Below, one piece after another: positions 15,588 through 22,840 of a stretch of 64,000 bases of DNA. Source of the stretch: SIG78 sp045587205 (lineage in GTDB: Bacteria; Verrucomicrobiota; Lentisphaeria; Victivallales; Victivallaceae); contig JAZNBV010000060.1 in the NCBI GenBank assembly GCA_045587205.1, positions 15,071 to 79,070 of the forward strand. Reading direction: 5' to 3'. Under the pieces are notes generated by a model, which was given only the letters and a program-made list of their open reading frames with translations, was not told where the DNA came from and searched no databases. Position 1 is the stretch's first letter, and every line of letters starts with the position of its first letter. Made by a program: the position numbers and the translations under genes.

Positions 15588-17111
15588 ATGAAAGCTGTTA
15601 TCACTGCTCAAACAATGCGCCGGTGCGAAGAAACCAACTTTGCTGCCGGTACCGCTGACGCACTTGAACTTATGCATATTGCCGGAAAAGGCTGTTTTGA
15701 ATTATTCCGCAAATTTATGGCGGCGCAGGGGTTTTTCCGCCGGGTGGTGATTTTTGCCGGCAGCGGCAACAACGGCGGCGACGGCGTGGTGATCGCCGAT
15801 TTTTTTGCGCGGCAGGAAAATTACGAAGTTGTACTGGCTCTGGCGGGGGAAAAGAGCAAACTTTCTCCGGCAGGCGCTTTTTATCTGGCAAAACTTTCGG
15901 AAAAAGTTTCCGTGTGCAGCGCTGATGATGTAAATTTACAGGATGGCGACTGTATAATCGAAGCATTGCTTGGTACCGGCTGCTGCGCGCCGATGCGCGA
16001 ACCGTACAGGAGCTTGATCGATAAGATCAATACTGCCGCGCTGCCGGTGCTGTCAGTAGATCTGCCCGCAGGGTTGGGCAGCGATGTTTGTGTAAAAGCG
16101 GAACTCACTGCCGTGATCGGGTATTTCAAGGATACACTTTTTACCGCAGATGGGATTGAAAACTCCGGAGCTCTGCGGCTGGTGGATCTGCCGCTGGTGA
16201 TCTTGCCGGAAACAGCTCCGGATACTCCGGAATGCAGCTCCCTGCAGTGGTTCAGAAAAAGTACTGCTGTGCTCCCGCGCAATGTTCACAAATATCAGCG
16301 CGGAACTGTACTGGTTGCCGGCGGCTCAAAAAGTTATATTCAGGCACCGTTTCTGACTGCCCGCAGTGCGCTGCGCTCCGGTGCCGGATTGGTCAAACTG
16401 GCGGTGCCTTTTGCTGTGGAACCCGGCAGCGGCTGTCTGGGAATAATTCCGTTGCAGACGGCGGATAAAGATGGATTTTTCTGCCGGAAATCGCTGAATG
16501 GAGAATTGTTCAGCAAAGTCAATGCAGTTGCCGCCGGACCGGGTATGGGACGCAATGACTCTGTAATTGATGCAGTAACAGAACTTTTAAAAAGCGATCT
16601 GCCGCTGGTACTTGATGCCGATGCGATCTTTGCCGCCGGCAAGCTGCCGTGGCTTTTGCATAAACGCTCCGCAGTGACCATTCTGACTCCGCACCGCGGG
16701 GAAGCAAATATTCTGGCAAACAATCTTAAAGTTGAACTCACCGGCGATAATATCGATGATGCCCGCCAACTTGCCCGCGCCGCCAACGCAGTGGTTCTGC
16801 TCAAAGGGGCGCGTACGGTCGTTGCTGCTCCGGACGGCAGATGTATAATAAATACCACCGGTTCCGGCGCGCTTGCCACCGCCGGCAGCGGCGATACACT
16901 TACCGGGATCATTGCTGCGGAACTGGCGGCAATGCATTCTGCCGGTGCAGTTGATGCCGCGGCGGCCGCAGCGCGCGGAGCATTTCTGCACGGCATTGCC
17001 GGAGAACTTGGCGCCCTGCAGTGGGGCAGTAGAGGTATGATTGCTGATGATCTGCCGGAATTGATCGCCCGGGCAGAAAATCTTATAGCAAAAAAAGGCG
17101 ATATTTTCTGA
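15588..17111 (+). CDS. nnr: Bifunctional NAD(P)H-hydrate epimerase / ADP- or ATP-dependent dehydratase
   Basis: The 507-residue protein joins both NAD(P)HX repair enzymes, as in E. coli YjeF. Residues 1-215 are the epimerase (YjeF_N) domain with FAGSGNNGGDGVV. Residues 225-507 are the ribokinase-like dehydratase domain, with LVAGGSKSYIQAPFL, AAGPGMGR, LDADAIFA, LTPHRGEANIL and GSGALATAGSGDTLTG; the Asp of GSGD is the catalytic residue. The pair restores damaged hydrated NADH/NADPH in the cytoplasm. It begins 30 bases after a terminator and no clear promoter is visible before it. Confidence 0.93.
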   Translation: MKAVITAQTMRRCEETNFAAGTADALELMHIAGKGCFELFRKFMAAQGFFRRVVIFAGSGNNGGDGVVIADFFARQENYEVVLALAGEKSKLSPAGAFYLAKLSEKVSVCSADDVNLQDGDCIIEALLGTGCCAPMREPYRSLIDKINTAALPVLSVDLPAGLGSDVCVKAELTAVIGYFKDTLFTADGIENSGALRLVDLPLVILPETAPDTPECSSLQWFRKSTAVLPRNVHKYQRGTVLVAGGSKSYIQAPFLTARSALRSGAGLVKLAVPFAVEPGSGCLGIIPLQTADKDGFFCRKSLNGELFSKVNAVAAGPGMGRNDSVIDAVTELLKSDLPLVLDADAIFAAGKLPWLLHKRSAVTILTPHRGEANILANNLKVELTGDNIDDARQLARAANAVVLLKGARTVVAAPDGRCIINTTGSGALATAGSGDTLTGIIAAELAAMHSAGAVDAAAAAARGAFLHGIAGELGALQWGSRGMIADDLPELIARAENLIAKKGDIF

Positions 17112-17121
17112 TAAAAAAAAT

Positions 17122-17150
17122 TTGCAAAAAAACAGAAAAACTGTTATATT
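17122..17150 (+). promoter_or_regulatory. Predicted promoter of the coiled-coil protein operon
   Basis: TTGCAA (17122-17127), 17 bases, TATATT (17145-17150). The spacer contains the inverted repeat AACAG-AAAAA-CTGTT at 17131-17145. An AGAGGAG site and the ATG at 17174 follow. Confidence 0.6.
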
Positions 17151-17173
17151 TTCCCTCAAGAGGAGATTTTTAT

Positions 17174-17782
17174 ATGAATAACCGGGTCGATTATTTGAGC
17201 GATAAACTGGTTAATTTGCGCGGCAAACTTAAAAATGTCAACGAGGTTGTGCCGCCGGAATCCATTGCCAACGGCGTATCTGTTGCCAGACCCGTTAACG
17301 GAAATTCTGCAGAAAGTTCCGCTGCCAATCCGGCGGCGGAACGCCGCAGCGAACAGCTCGGACAGCTCTGCAGCGATTGTCTGCAGCGTCTGGCGCGGCG
17401 GCAGAAACAGTTGGAAGTTTACAGCAGCGATCTGGAACGCGATCTGCAGCAGATAAAAAATCTTCAGCAGGAATTGACAGAACGCCAAAAAGCACTGGCA
17501 TCTTTGCAGAATATTGAAAACGGCTCTTTATCCGCAGCCGATGCCGGTGACCGCATACGCAGTGCCGAGCGCGAGCGTTTGAACTTTTTTGCTTCTGACG
17601 GAGCAATCGAAATGCTGATCAACAAGTATAAACAATCCCGTCAGGAACCGGCGGAACTTCCGCCGGAAGAGAGTTTCGGCACGCTTTTGAAAAAAGGCTG
17701 GGCGCTGGCGTTGAGTCTGGGGCTGGTAGTGGGATTTTTTGCCCTTGCCGCGGCGCTGATCATCTTTCTCGGGTGGAGATGA
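17174..17782 (+). CDS. Unknown coiled-coil protein with C-terminal membrane anchor
   Basis: No family is recognised. The 202-residue protein starts with a short helix (RVDYLSDKLVNLRGKLKNV), then a low-complexity Ala/Asn/Ser linker (about 45-65). A long, charged heptad-like helix follows (about 70-125, with LEVYSSDLERDLQQIKNLQ), and a single hydrophobic segment, about 178-200 (ALALSLGLVVGFFALAAAL), ends the chain. It is probably a tail-anchored inner-membrane protein with its coiled coil in the cytoplasm. It has its own promoter and a strong ribosome-binding site, and is followed after 3 bases by another small membrane protein, so the two probably act together. Confidence 0.65.
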   Translation: MNNRVDYLSDKLVNLRGKLKNVNEVVPPESIANGVSVARPVNGNSAESSAANPAAERRSEQLGQLCSDCLQRLARRQKQLEVYSSDLERDLQQIKNLQQELTERQKALASLQNIENGSLSAADAGDRIRSAERERLNFFASDGAIEMLINKYKQSRQEPAELPPEESFGTLLKKGWALALSLGLVVGFFALAAALIIFLGWR

Positions 17783-17785
17783 GCT

Positions 17786-17977
17786 ATGCCCATAAGGTTG
17801 GTACAGCGTCAGCCCGGGCAGCGCAAACTGGCGCGTTACCGGCACACGGGCAGCTGCATAAGGGTTGCCGGTGAAGCTCCCGGCAGAGAGCGCGAAGAAC
17901 AGCTTGTACGCTGCCGGATAATGGCGGGCGTACTTCTTTTATTGATGCTGGCTGGATTTATAGCAGTTTTCAGCTGA
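17786..17977 (+). CDS. Small unknown membrane protein, 63 residues
   Basis: The gene starts 3 bases after the preceding stop with a GGAG site about 7 bases ahead of the ATG, which supports real, coupled translation. Residues 1-43 are basic and Arg-rich (RQPGQRKLARYRHTG), and residues 45-63 form one membrane helix (IMAGVLLLLMLAGFIAVFS). It probably sits in the inner membrane with the basic part in the cytoplasm. No homologous family is recognised. Confidence 0.55.
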   Translation: MPIRLVQRQPGQRKLARYRHTGSCIRVAGEAPGREREEQLVRCRIMAGVLLLLMLAGFIAVFS

Positions 17978-17998
17978 AAAAATCAGGAATGGGATAAA

Positions 17999-19333
17999 AT
18001 GGACAACAGAGCATTGAGCAAGATCGGGTATGGTTTGTATGTGCTTACCACGCGCAGCAACGGTACGGATAACGGTTGTATTGTCAACACATTTGCACAG
18101 TTGGCATCATCGCCGCTGCGTTTCGGTGTATCGGTAAGCAAAGAAAACTTCAGTTGTACGCTGCTGGAAGCCAGCGAAGAATTCAATATCACTGTGCTGG
18201 ATGAATCTGCGCACTTTGAAATATTCAAACGTTTCGGTTTCCAGTCCGGAAAAGTGGTGGATAAGTTTGCCGGATTGGAACTGCCGCGCAGTGCTAACGG
18301 TCTTTATTACATAAAAGAGAGCGCCAACGCCTGTTTTTCCTGCAAAGTACTGCAGAAAACCGATCTGGGCAGCCACATACTGTTTATTGCAGATGTAACT
18401 GATATGCAAGTGTTTGAGGAAAAAGCAGAAACGGTGACTTATTCGTATTACCAGCGTAATATCAAGCCCCGGCCCGCGGCGGCGAAAAAATCCGTATGGC
18501 GCTGTTCGGTGTGCGGTTATGAATACGACGGCGATACATTGCCTGCTGACTTTGTCTGCCCGCTGTGCAAGCACGGTGCCGCTGACTTTGTGCGCGAAGA
18601 AGCCGCTGACGGTGCTGCTGAAACAGTTGCCGCTGTACCGGTTGCCGTCGGCGGCAAAACCCGTTGGCAGTGTTCGGTGTGTAAATATGAGTATGAATGT
18701 GACGATGCGGTTCTGCCGGCGGATTTTATCTGTCCGCTGTGCAAACGCGATGCAAATAAATTTATAAAAATCGGGGAGACACCCCGGGAGGAAAAGATTA
18801 TGGATTTCAAAGGCAGTAAGACCGAAGCAAATCTGATGTACGCATTTGCCGGTGAATCACAGGCACGCAACAAGTACACCTACTACGCCAGCAAGGCACG
18901 CAAAGAAGGCTACGAACAGATCGCCGCCCTCTTTGAAGCCACCGCCAACAACGAAAAAGAACACGCCAAACTCTGGTTCAAAGCCTTCCACGGTATCGGC
19001 ACAACTTACGAAAATCTGTTGGATGCCGCCGCCGGTGAACACGAAGAATGGACTGAAATGTACAAGAACTTTGCCGAAGTGGCAAAGGAAGAAGGTTTTG
19101 TGGAACTTGCCGCCCAGCTCGCAGCAGTAGCCGCCATTGAAAAGCGTCACGAAGAACGCTATCGCGCGCTTGCCGCCAACATCGACAAAGGCGAAGTCTG
19201 GACCAAGGTCGGGGAAAACCGCTGGGAATGCCGCAACTGCGGTCACATCCACGTCGGTACCGGTGCTCCGGAAATCTGTCCGGTGTGCAAACACCCGCAG
19301 GCGTATTTTGAAATCGAAGCCAAAAATTATTGA
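17999..19333 (+). CDS. Flavin reductase - rubredoxin x2 - rubrerythrin fusion
   Basis: The 444-residue chain has four parts. Residues 1-150 are an FMN-binding flavin reductase domain. Two rubredoxin domains follow (C169/C172 with C187/C190, and C225/C228 with C245/C248). Residues 268-405 are a rubrerythrin di-iron four-helix bundle (AGESQARNKYTYYA, ANNEKEHAKLW, AIEKRHEERY), ended by a further rubredoxin knuckle (CRNCGH...CPVCKH). NAD(P)H electrons could thus pass from flavin through rubredoxin to the di-iron site, which reduces peroxide in anaerobes. A GGGAGG site (18786-18791) stands 8 bases ahead of an in-frame ATG at 18800, exactly where a free 177-residue rubrerythrin would begin. Two products from one frame are therefore likely. 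Confidence 0.88.
   Translation: MDNRALSKIGYGLYVLTTRSNGTDNGCIVNTFAQLASSPLRFGVSVSKENFSCTLLEASEEFNITVLDESAHFEIFKRFGFQSGKVVDKFAGLELPRSANGLYYIKESANACFSCKVLQKTDLGSHILFIADVTDMQVFEEKAETVTYSYYQRNIKPRPAAAKKSVWRCSVCGYEYDGDTLPADFVCPLCKHGAADFVREEAADGAAETVAAVPVAVGGKTRWQCSVCKYEYECDDAVLPADFICPLCKRDANKFIKIGETPREEKIMDFKGSKTEANLMYAFAGESQARNKYTYYASKARKEGYEQIAALFEATANNEKEHAKLWFKAFHGIGTTYENLLDAAAGEHEEWTEMYKNFAEVAKEEGFVELAAQLAAVAAIEKRHEERYRALAANIDKGEVWTKVGENRWECRNCGHIHVGTGAPEICPVCKHPQAYFEIEAKNY
18786..18802 (+). promoter_or_regulatory. Internal ribosome-binding site and start codon for free rubrerythrin
   Basis: GGGAGG at 18786-18791, 8 bases, ATG at 18800-18802, in frame inside the fusion gene. The linker residues encoded here (GETPREEKI) are what a translated intergenic ribosome-binding site would give, indicating recent fusion or programmed dual translation. 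Confidence 0.65.
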
Positions 19334-19354
19334 TCGGTTTCTGTAAAAAGTCAT

Positions 19355-19401
19355 AAAGCACTTTTCTTTTGCCGTAAGGCAGGGGGGAAAGTGCTTTTTT
19401 T
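19355..19401 (+). terminator. Rho-independent terminator after the rubrerythrin fusion
   Basis: AAAGCACTTT (19355-19364) pairs with AAAGTGCTTT (from 19388), continuing into a T run up to 19401. Confidence 0.75.
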
Positions 19402-19406
19402 GCGCA

Positions 19407-19538
19407 GTTCTGCCGCCTTCGCGGCGCGGAGTTGTGCGTGGTGGCGTAGAGTTCTGCCGCCTTCGCGGCGCTGAATTGTGTGTTGCGGCGTGGGGGTCTG
19501 CCGCCTTCGCGGCGCGGAGTTGTGCGTTGCGGCAGTGG
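19407..19538 (+). repeat. 44-base tandem repeat, three copies
   Basis: Three consecutive 44-base units begin at 19407, 19451 and 19495. Each carries GCCGCCTTCGCGGCG (19412, 19456, 19500), which folds into a 5-base-pair stem with a CTTC loop. A fourth copy of the motif is at 19747. No gene is present. Confidence 0.8.
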
Positions 19539-19732
19539 GAGATTTTGGGAGATTTTGAGAGGCTTTGGGAAATTTTGGGAGTCTTCTTTGCCGCTTTAAA
19601 CCCGCGTCGCAATATCAAACCGTATTGCTTACAGTAAAGGCGGCAATATTTTCTCCCAAATCCTCCCAATACTTCCCAATACTTCTCAATACATCCCAAG
19701 CCGCCATCTACCGTACAGCCCGCGTATGCGGC
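19497..19732 (+). repeat. Long imperfect-palindrome repeat, copy A
   Basis: This roughly 235-base element contains GGGAGATTTTGGGAGATTTT on its left arm and the complementary CTCCCAA/TTCCCAA series on its right arm. An inner TTGCCGCTTTAA pairs with GTAAAGGCGGCAA. It can fold into one long imperfect hairpin. Copy B follows 12 bases later. Confidence 0.75.
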
Positions 19733-19743
19733 AGTGTGGGAGT

Positions 19744-19977
19744 TCTGCCGCCTTCGCGGCGCAAAGTTGTGCGTTGCGGCGTGGGAGATTTTGGGAGATT
19801 TTGAGAGGCTTTGGGAAATTTTGGGAATCTTCTTTGCCGCTTTAAACCGGTAAGCAGTATCAAACCGTATTGCTTACATTAAAGGCGGCAATATATTCTC
19901 CCAAACCCTCCCAATACTTCCCAATACTTCTCAATACTTCCCAAGCCGCCATCAACCGTACCGCCCGCGTATGCGGC
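19744..19977 (+). repeat. Long imperfect-palindrome repeat, copy B
   Basis: It matches copy A along its length with scattered substitutions and small indels, including both arms and the central TATCAAACCGTATTGCTTAC. The pair is a direct duplication offset by 247 bases. Open frames across it are by-products of the repeat. Confidence 0.75.
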
Positions 19978-20068
19978 GCCACCCAAGCCGCCATCTATCA
20001 TACCGCTCGCGTATGCGGCGCCACTAAAGCCGCCATCAACCATACCGCCCGCGTATGCGGCGCCACCC
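19943..20068 (+). repeat. 42-base tandem repeat, three copies
   Basis: Units start at 19943, 19985 and 20027, each beginning AAGCCGCCATC and ending in GCGTATGCGGCGCCAC. A truncated fourth piece (ACGTATGCGGCG) abuts the ispD stop. Because 42 is a multiple of three, the minus strand shows a Gly/Ala-rich open frame, which lacks a ribosome-binding site. Confidence 0.8.
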
Positions 20069-20082
20069 AAACGTATGCGGCG

Positions 20083-20790
20083 TTACACTTCAAGGCTGTT
20101 GAGGAAATCCAGATCTTCCTGACGGGTTATTTTGGGGTTGGGTTCTTTGGAAAAAACCACTTTCACCTGATAGCCGGCGTGGGTGAAAATCGCCGCATCA
20201 TCGGTAAAAACCGGACTCTCTTCCGCCCCGGAAAGCAGTTCATCAGAAAGCTGATCCAGGGCATTTTTGTAGCGTAAAAAGCGGAAGACCTGCGGCGTGG
20301 CAACTTCTGCAAGTTCACTGCGTACCAGATTTTCTTTTATCAACCCCTGACTGTCGATCGATTTAATAGTGTTGGTGGGAACCATTCCGGGAACCGCGCC
20401 CCCGGTTTCAATGGCGGCACGGCAGAGTTTGCGCAGCAGTTCCACGCTTGCCAGCGGCCGCGCTCCATCGTGGATCGCCACCAGATCGAGCTCTTCCGGC
20501 AGCATAAATGCGGCATTTGCCACGCTTGCCAGCCGGGTGGGGCCGCCGAAGGTCCATTTTATATTGTTGTCCGGCAGAAATGAATCAACGGTTTTCCGCA
20601 TTGCCACCAACTGGTGCTGCGGCGCAGCCACCACCAGACAGCCCGGCGTGACCACCGGCAGAAATTTTTCCAGAGTGTGCACCAGCAGCGGTTTATCTTT
20701 GTAGATAACCATAAGCTTGTTTTTGCTTCTGCTGTAACGCGAACCGCTGCCGCCGGCGGCAATGATCATACCGAGAGATTTTTCCAACAT
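20083..20790 (-). CDS. ispD: 2-C-methyl-D-erythritol 4-phosphate cytidylyltransferase
   Basis: This enzyme couples CTP to MEP in the non-mevalonate isoprenoid pathway. The N-terminal nucleotide loop reads IIAAGGSGSRYSRSKNK, and the later HDGARPLAS and APQHQLVAM segments match IspD. With the ATG at 20790 the protein has 235 residues, close to the normal 225-240, and an AGGAAAG site lies just upstream. A longer start at 20820 adds ten residues not expected for the family. The gene stands alone, and its 3' end abuts the repeat region. Confidence 0.9.
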   Translation of the reverse strand: MLEKSLGMIIAAGGSGSRYSRSKNKLMVIYKDKPLLVHTLEKFLPVVTPGCLVVAAPQHQLVAMRKTVDSFLPDNNIKWTFGGPTRLASVANAAFMLPEELDLVAIHDGARPLASVELLRKLCRAAIETGGAVPGMVPTNTIKSIDSQGLIKENLVRSELAEVATPQVFRFLRYKNALDQLSDELLSGAEESPVFTDDAAIFTHAGYQVKVVFSKEPNPKITRQEDLDFLNSLEV

Positions 20791-20929
20791 AACTTTCCTG
20801 TAATGAATAAAACTGCTCATCTTTTACCCTTAAACTATATACTTCAAGTTGAATATTGCAAATTTTGGTATTCAATATTCTCCGAAATGCCGTTTTTGTC
20901 AACATTCTCCGGCAAAAGCATTTGATTTT

Positions 20930-20958
20930 TTGCAAAAACCGGCTACCTTAAATACAAA
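20930..20958 (+). promoter_or_regulatory. Possible promoter of the amidohydrolase gene
   Basis: TTGCAA (20930-20935), 17 bases, TACAAA (20953-20958). The -10 is weak. Confidence 0.3.
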
Positions 20959-20990
20959 TTGAATTTTTATTACAAAAAGAAGGAAAGATT

Positions 20991-21872
20991 ATGTTTATTG
21001 ACTGTCACGTTCACGCGCTTGAAACCCCCACCTGCGTGCATCCGCAAACCGGCAAACAGCTTATTTCCACTCCGGAAGTGCTGATCGAACGCTACGATGC
21101 GGTGAATATTGAAAAAGGTGTGATCCTGCCGATAGCCTCTTCGGACAGTACCTATTTTACGCAGAGCAATGAAGAAGTTATGCGTATGGCGGCAAAGTAT
21201 CCCGACCGTTTCATACCTTTCTGCAATATCGATCCGCGCGCTATGGGCAACACCGGCAGTGCGCCGCTGGTGCCGATCCTTCAATACTACAAAGATCTGG
21301 GCTGCAGGGGCGTGGGCGAAGTTACCGCCAATATCGATATGGATGATGAACGCGTCCAGAACCTTTTCAAGTGTGTCAACGAAGTCGGTATGGCGCTGAC
21401 TTTTCACCTTGCCAGCAGAGAACGTTATACTTACGGTTTGATCGAAGATATCGGCCTGGTCAAATTGGAAAAAGCACTCCAGAAATATCCCAATATCAAA
21501 TTTTTCGGTCACAGTCAGGTTTTCTGGTCGGAAATCGCCGCCAATCCCACGCCGCAGGAACGCGGCTCCTACCCCAAAGGCATAATCACCGAAGAAGGCG
21601 CCATCCAGAAATTGATGCGCAAATACCCCAATCTCTACGGCGATATATCTGCCGGCAGCGGCTGCAATGCTCTGATGCGCGACGAAGATCACGCAGTAAA
21701 GTTCCTCAACGAATTTCAGGACCGGTTGATGTTCGGTACTGATATCTGCGCACCGGATACCCCCACTCCGCTGGTCGATTTCCTGTTGAAACTGCGCAAG
21801 GAAGAAAAAATCTCCGAAACCGTTTTCCAGAAAGTTGCACGCGGAAATATCATTCGTCTGCTGGAGCTGTAA
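20991..21872 (+). CDS. Amidohydrolase-family (TIM-barrel) protein
   Basis: The 293-residue protein fits the amidohydrolase-2 family. FIDCHVHALE gives the first two metal-binding His residues, LTFHLASR and KFFGHSQVFW supply further His ligands on barrel strands, and DRLMFGTDICAP carries the late Asp. Members hydrolyse or decarboxylate small carboxylic substrates; here the substrate is unknown. An AAGAAGGAAAG site precedes the ATG. A strong hairpin follows the stop, so the gene is probably monocistronic. Confidence 0.82.
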   Translation: MFIDCHVHALETPTCVHPQTGKQLISTPEVLIERYDAVNIEKGVILPIASSDSTYFTQSNEEVMRMAAKYPDRFIPFCNIDPRAMGNTGSAPLVPILQYYKDLGCRGVGEVTANIDMDDERVQNLFKCVNEVGMALTFHLASRERYTYGLIEDIGLVKLEKALQKYPNIKFFGHSQVFWSEIAANPTPQERGSYPKGIITEEGAIQKLMRKYPNLYGDISAGSGCNALMRDEDHAVKFLNEFQDRLMFGTDICAPDTPTPLVDFLLKLRKEEKISETVFQKVARGNIIRLLEL

Positions 21873-21887
21873 AATAGAAGTGACGGA

Positions 21888-21914
21888 AAAGTGACGGATT
21901 AAATCCGTCACTTT
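21888..21914 (+). terminator. Hairpin after the amidohydrolase gene
   Basis: AAGTGACGGATT (21889-21900) pairs with AATCCGTCACTT (about 21902-21913), a perfect stem with almost no loop. The T run is short, so termination efficiency is uncertain. Confidence 0.5.
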
Positions 21915-21953
21915 ATAACTAACTGAATATCAAGCATCAAGGTATAATTTAAT

Positions 21954-22538
21954 ATGAATTACTCTGCTATTCTTGCCAAGCGCCGTACTATCCGTTTTTA
22001 TCAGCAGAAAAGTGTTGCCGAAAAGCATCTGGTCAAGATGATCGAAGCCGCCTGCCACGCGCCCTCCGGGGCAAACAATCAAGTTTTGCGTTACACCATT
22101 GTCCGCAATAAGGATCTGGTACAGGCGGTTTTTTATCACACAAAATATGGCGGCAGAGTCACCCCGAAACGCTCTCCGGAATGGGGGGTGAACGCGCCGG
22201 CGGCATTTATAGCTGTAAGCGCAGTGAAAAATGGCGAAGCGATCAATTCTTCGGTTTACGCCGATGCCGGCGCGGCGATTATGAGTATGCAGTTTCAGGC
22301 GGTGGAGGAAAACCTCGGCACTTGCTGGATAGGTGCATTCAACGCCAGAGAGACCGCATCGATCCTGGAAACCCCTGCCAATGAGCAGATACTCTATCTG
22401 CTGGCGGTGGGCCATCCGGCAGAACACCCTGTGGAAGATGTTATCGAAGCCGGTGAAGATGTCGGCTATTACCTTGATGAGTTCGACCGTCTGCACGTGC
22501 CCAAGTACAAGCCGGAAGCCGTAACGCGCATATTGTAA
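21954..22538 (+). CDS. Nitroreductase-family protein
   Basis: At 194 residues this has the FMN-binding nitroreductase fold: a start RRTIRFYQQKSV, then ACHAPSGANNQVLRY (flavin phosphate site), ADAGAAIMSMQFQAVEENLGTCWIGAFN, and a late LAVGHPAEHP. These enzymes use NAD(P)H to reduce nitro compounds, quinones or flavins in the cytoplasm. The true substrate is unknown. It stands alone between a hairpin and a bidirectional terminator region. Confidence 0.9.
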   Translation: MNYSAILAKRRTIRFYQQKSVAEKHLVKMIEAACHAPSGANNQVLRYTIVRNKDLVQAVFYHTKYGGRVTPKRSPEWGVNAPAAFIAVSAVKNGEAINSSVYADAGAAIMSMQFQAVEENLGTCWIGAFNARETASILETPANEQILYLLAVGHPAEHPVEDVIEAGEDVGYYLDEFDRLHVPKYKPEAVTRIL

Positions 22539-22576
22539 AAGCAGAATTACTCCGGGGATGTTGCAAAACTTTCGCC

Positions 22577-22611
22577 GGGATTGCTTTTATTGTTTCAATA
22601 AAAGCAATCCC
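22577..22611. repeat. Perfect 16-base-pair hairpin
   Basis: GGGATTGCTTTTATTG (22577-22592) and CAATAAAAGCAATCCC (22596-22611) are exact complements around a 3-base loop. No T run follows on either strand, so it is not a classical terminator. It may be a transcript stabiliser or part of the duplicated block here. Confidence 0.8.
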
Positions 22612-22614
22612 AAC

Positions 22615-22649
22615 TTGTTTATTATAAGTAAATTGCAATATTTTTTCTG
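22615..22649 (+). repeat. 35-base direct repeat, copy 1
   Basis: The sequence starting TTGTTTATTATAAGTAAATT and ending ATATTTTTTCTG is identical to 22755-22789, 140 bases downstream. Both copies lie immediately after a hairpin. Confidence 0.85.
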
Positions 22650-22707
22650 TGAAAATTCACGCTATTGCAAGAAAAAAACTAAAATACTCTGCTGCGGTTT
22701 GACAAAA

Positions 22708-22757
22708 TAAAAAAAGGGTGCTGCAAACTTTTTTAAGGTTTTGCAACACCCCTTTTG
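22708..22757. terminator. Bidirectional terminator between nitroreductase gene and metG
   Basis: A stem built from AAAAGGGTGCTGCAAAC (from 22712) and GTTTTGCAACACCCCTTTT (to 22756), with few mismatches, has A-rich and T-rich flanks on both sides. It can therefore stop transcription from both convergent genes. Confidence 0.65.
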
Positions 22758-22789
22758 TTTATTATAAGTAAATTGCAATATTTTTTCTG
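22755..22789 (+). repeat. 35-base direct repeat, copy 2
   Basis: Exact copy of 22615-22649. The flanks are also related (TACTCTGCTGCGGTTTGAC versus CATTCTGCTTCAGTTTGAT), so a block of about 140 bases was duplicated. Confidence 0.85.
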
Positions 22790-22840
22790 CAAAAACTGAA
22801 ACATTCTGCTTCAGTTTGATAAAATACTTCAAGCGTTGTT

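Noticed and set aside
18857..19699. Long minus-strand frame over the rubrerythrin gene
   Set aside because: It is a shadow of the high-quality plus-strand coding sequence; no motifs or start signals.
19407..20068. CRISPR array
   Set aside because: Repeats are contiguous without unique spacers and no cas gene is present.
19879..20070. Minus-strand Gly/Ala-rich repeat protein frame in the 42-base array
   Set aside because: It is produced by a repeat unit divisible by three, has no ribosome-binding site and runs into the palindromic repeat.
22541..22840. Riboswitch or small RNA upstream of metG
   Set aside because: The hairpins lie downstream of metG (minus strand) and of the nitroreductase gene, so terminators and repeats explain them better.
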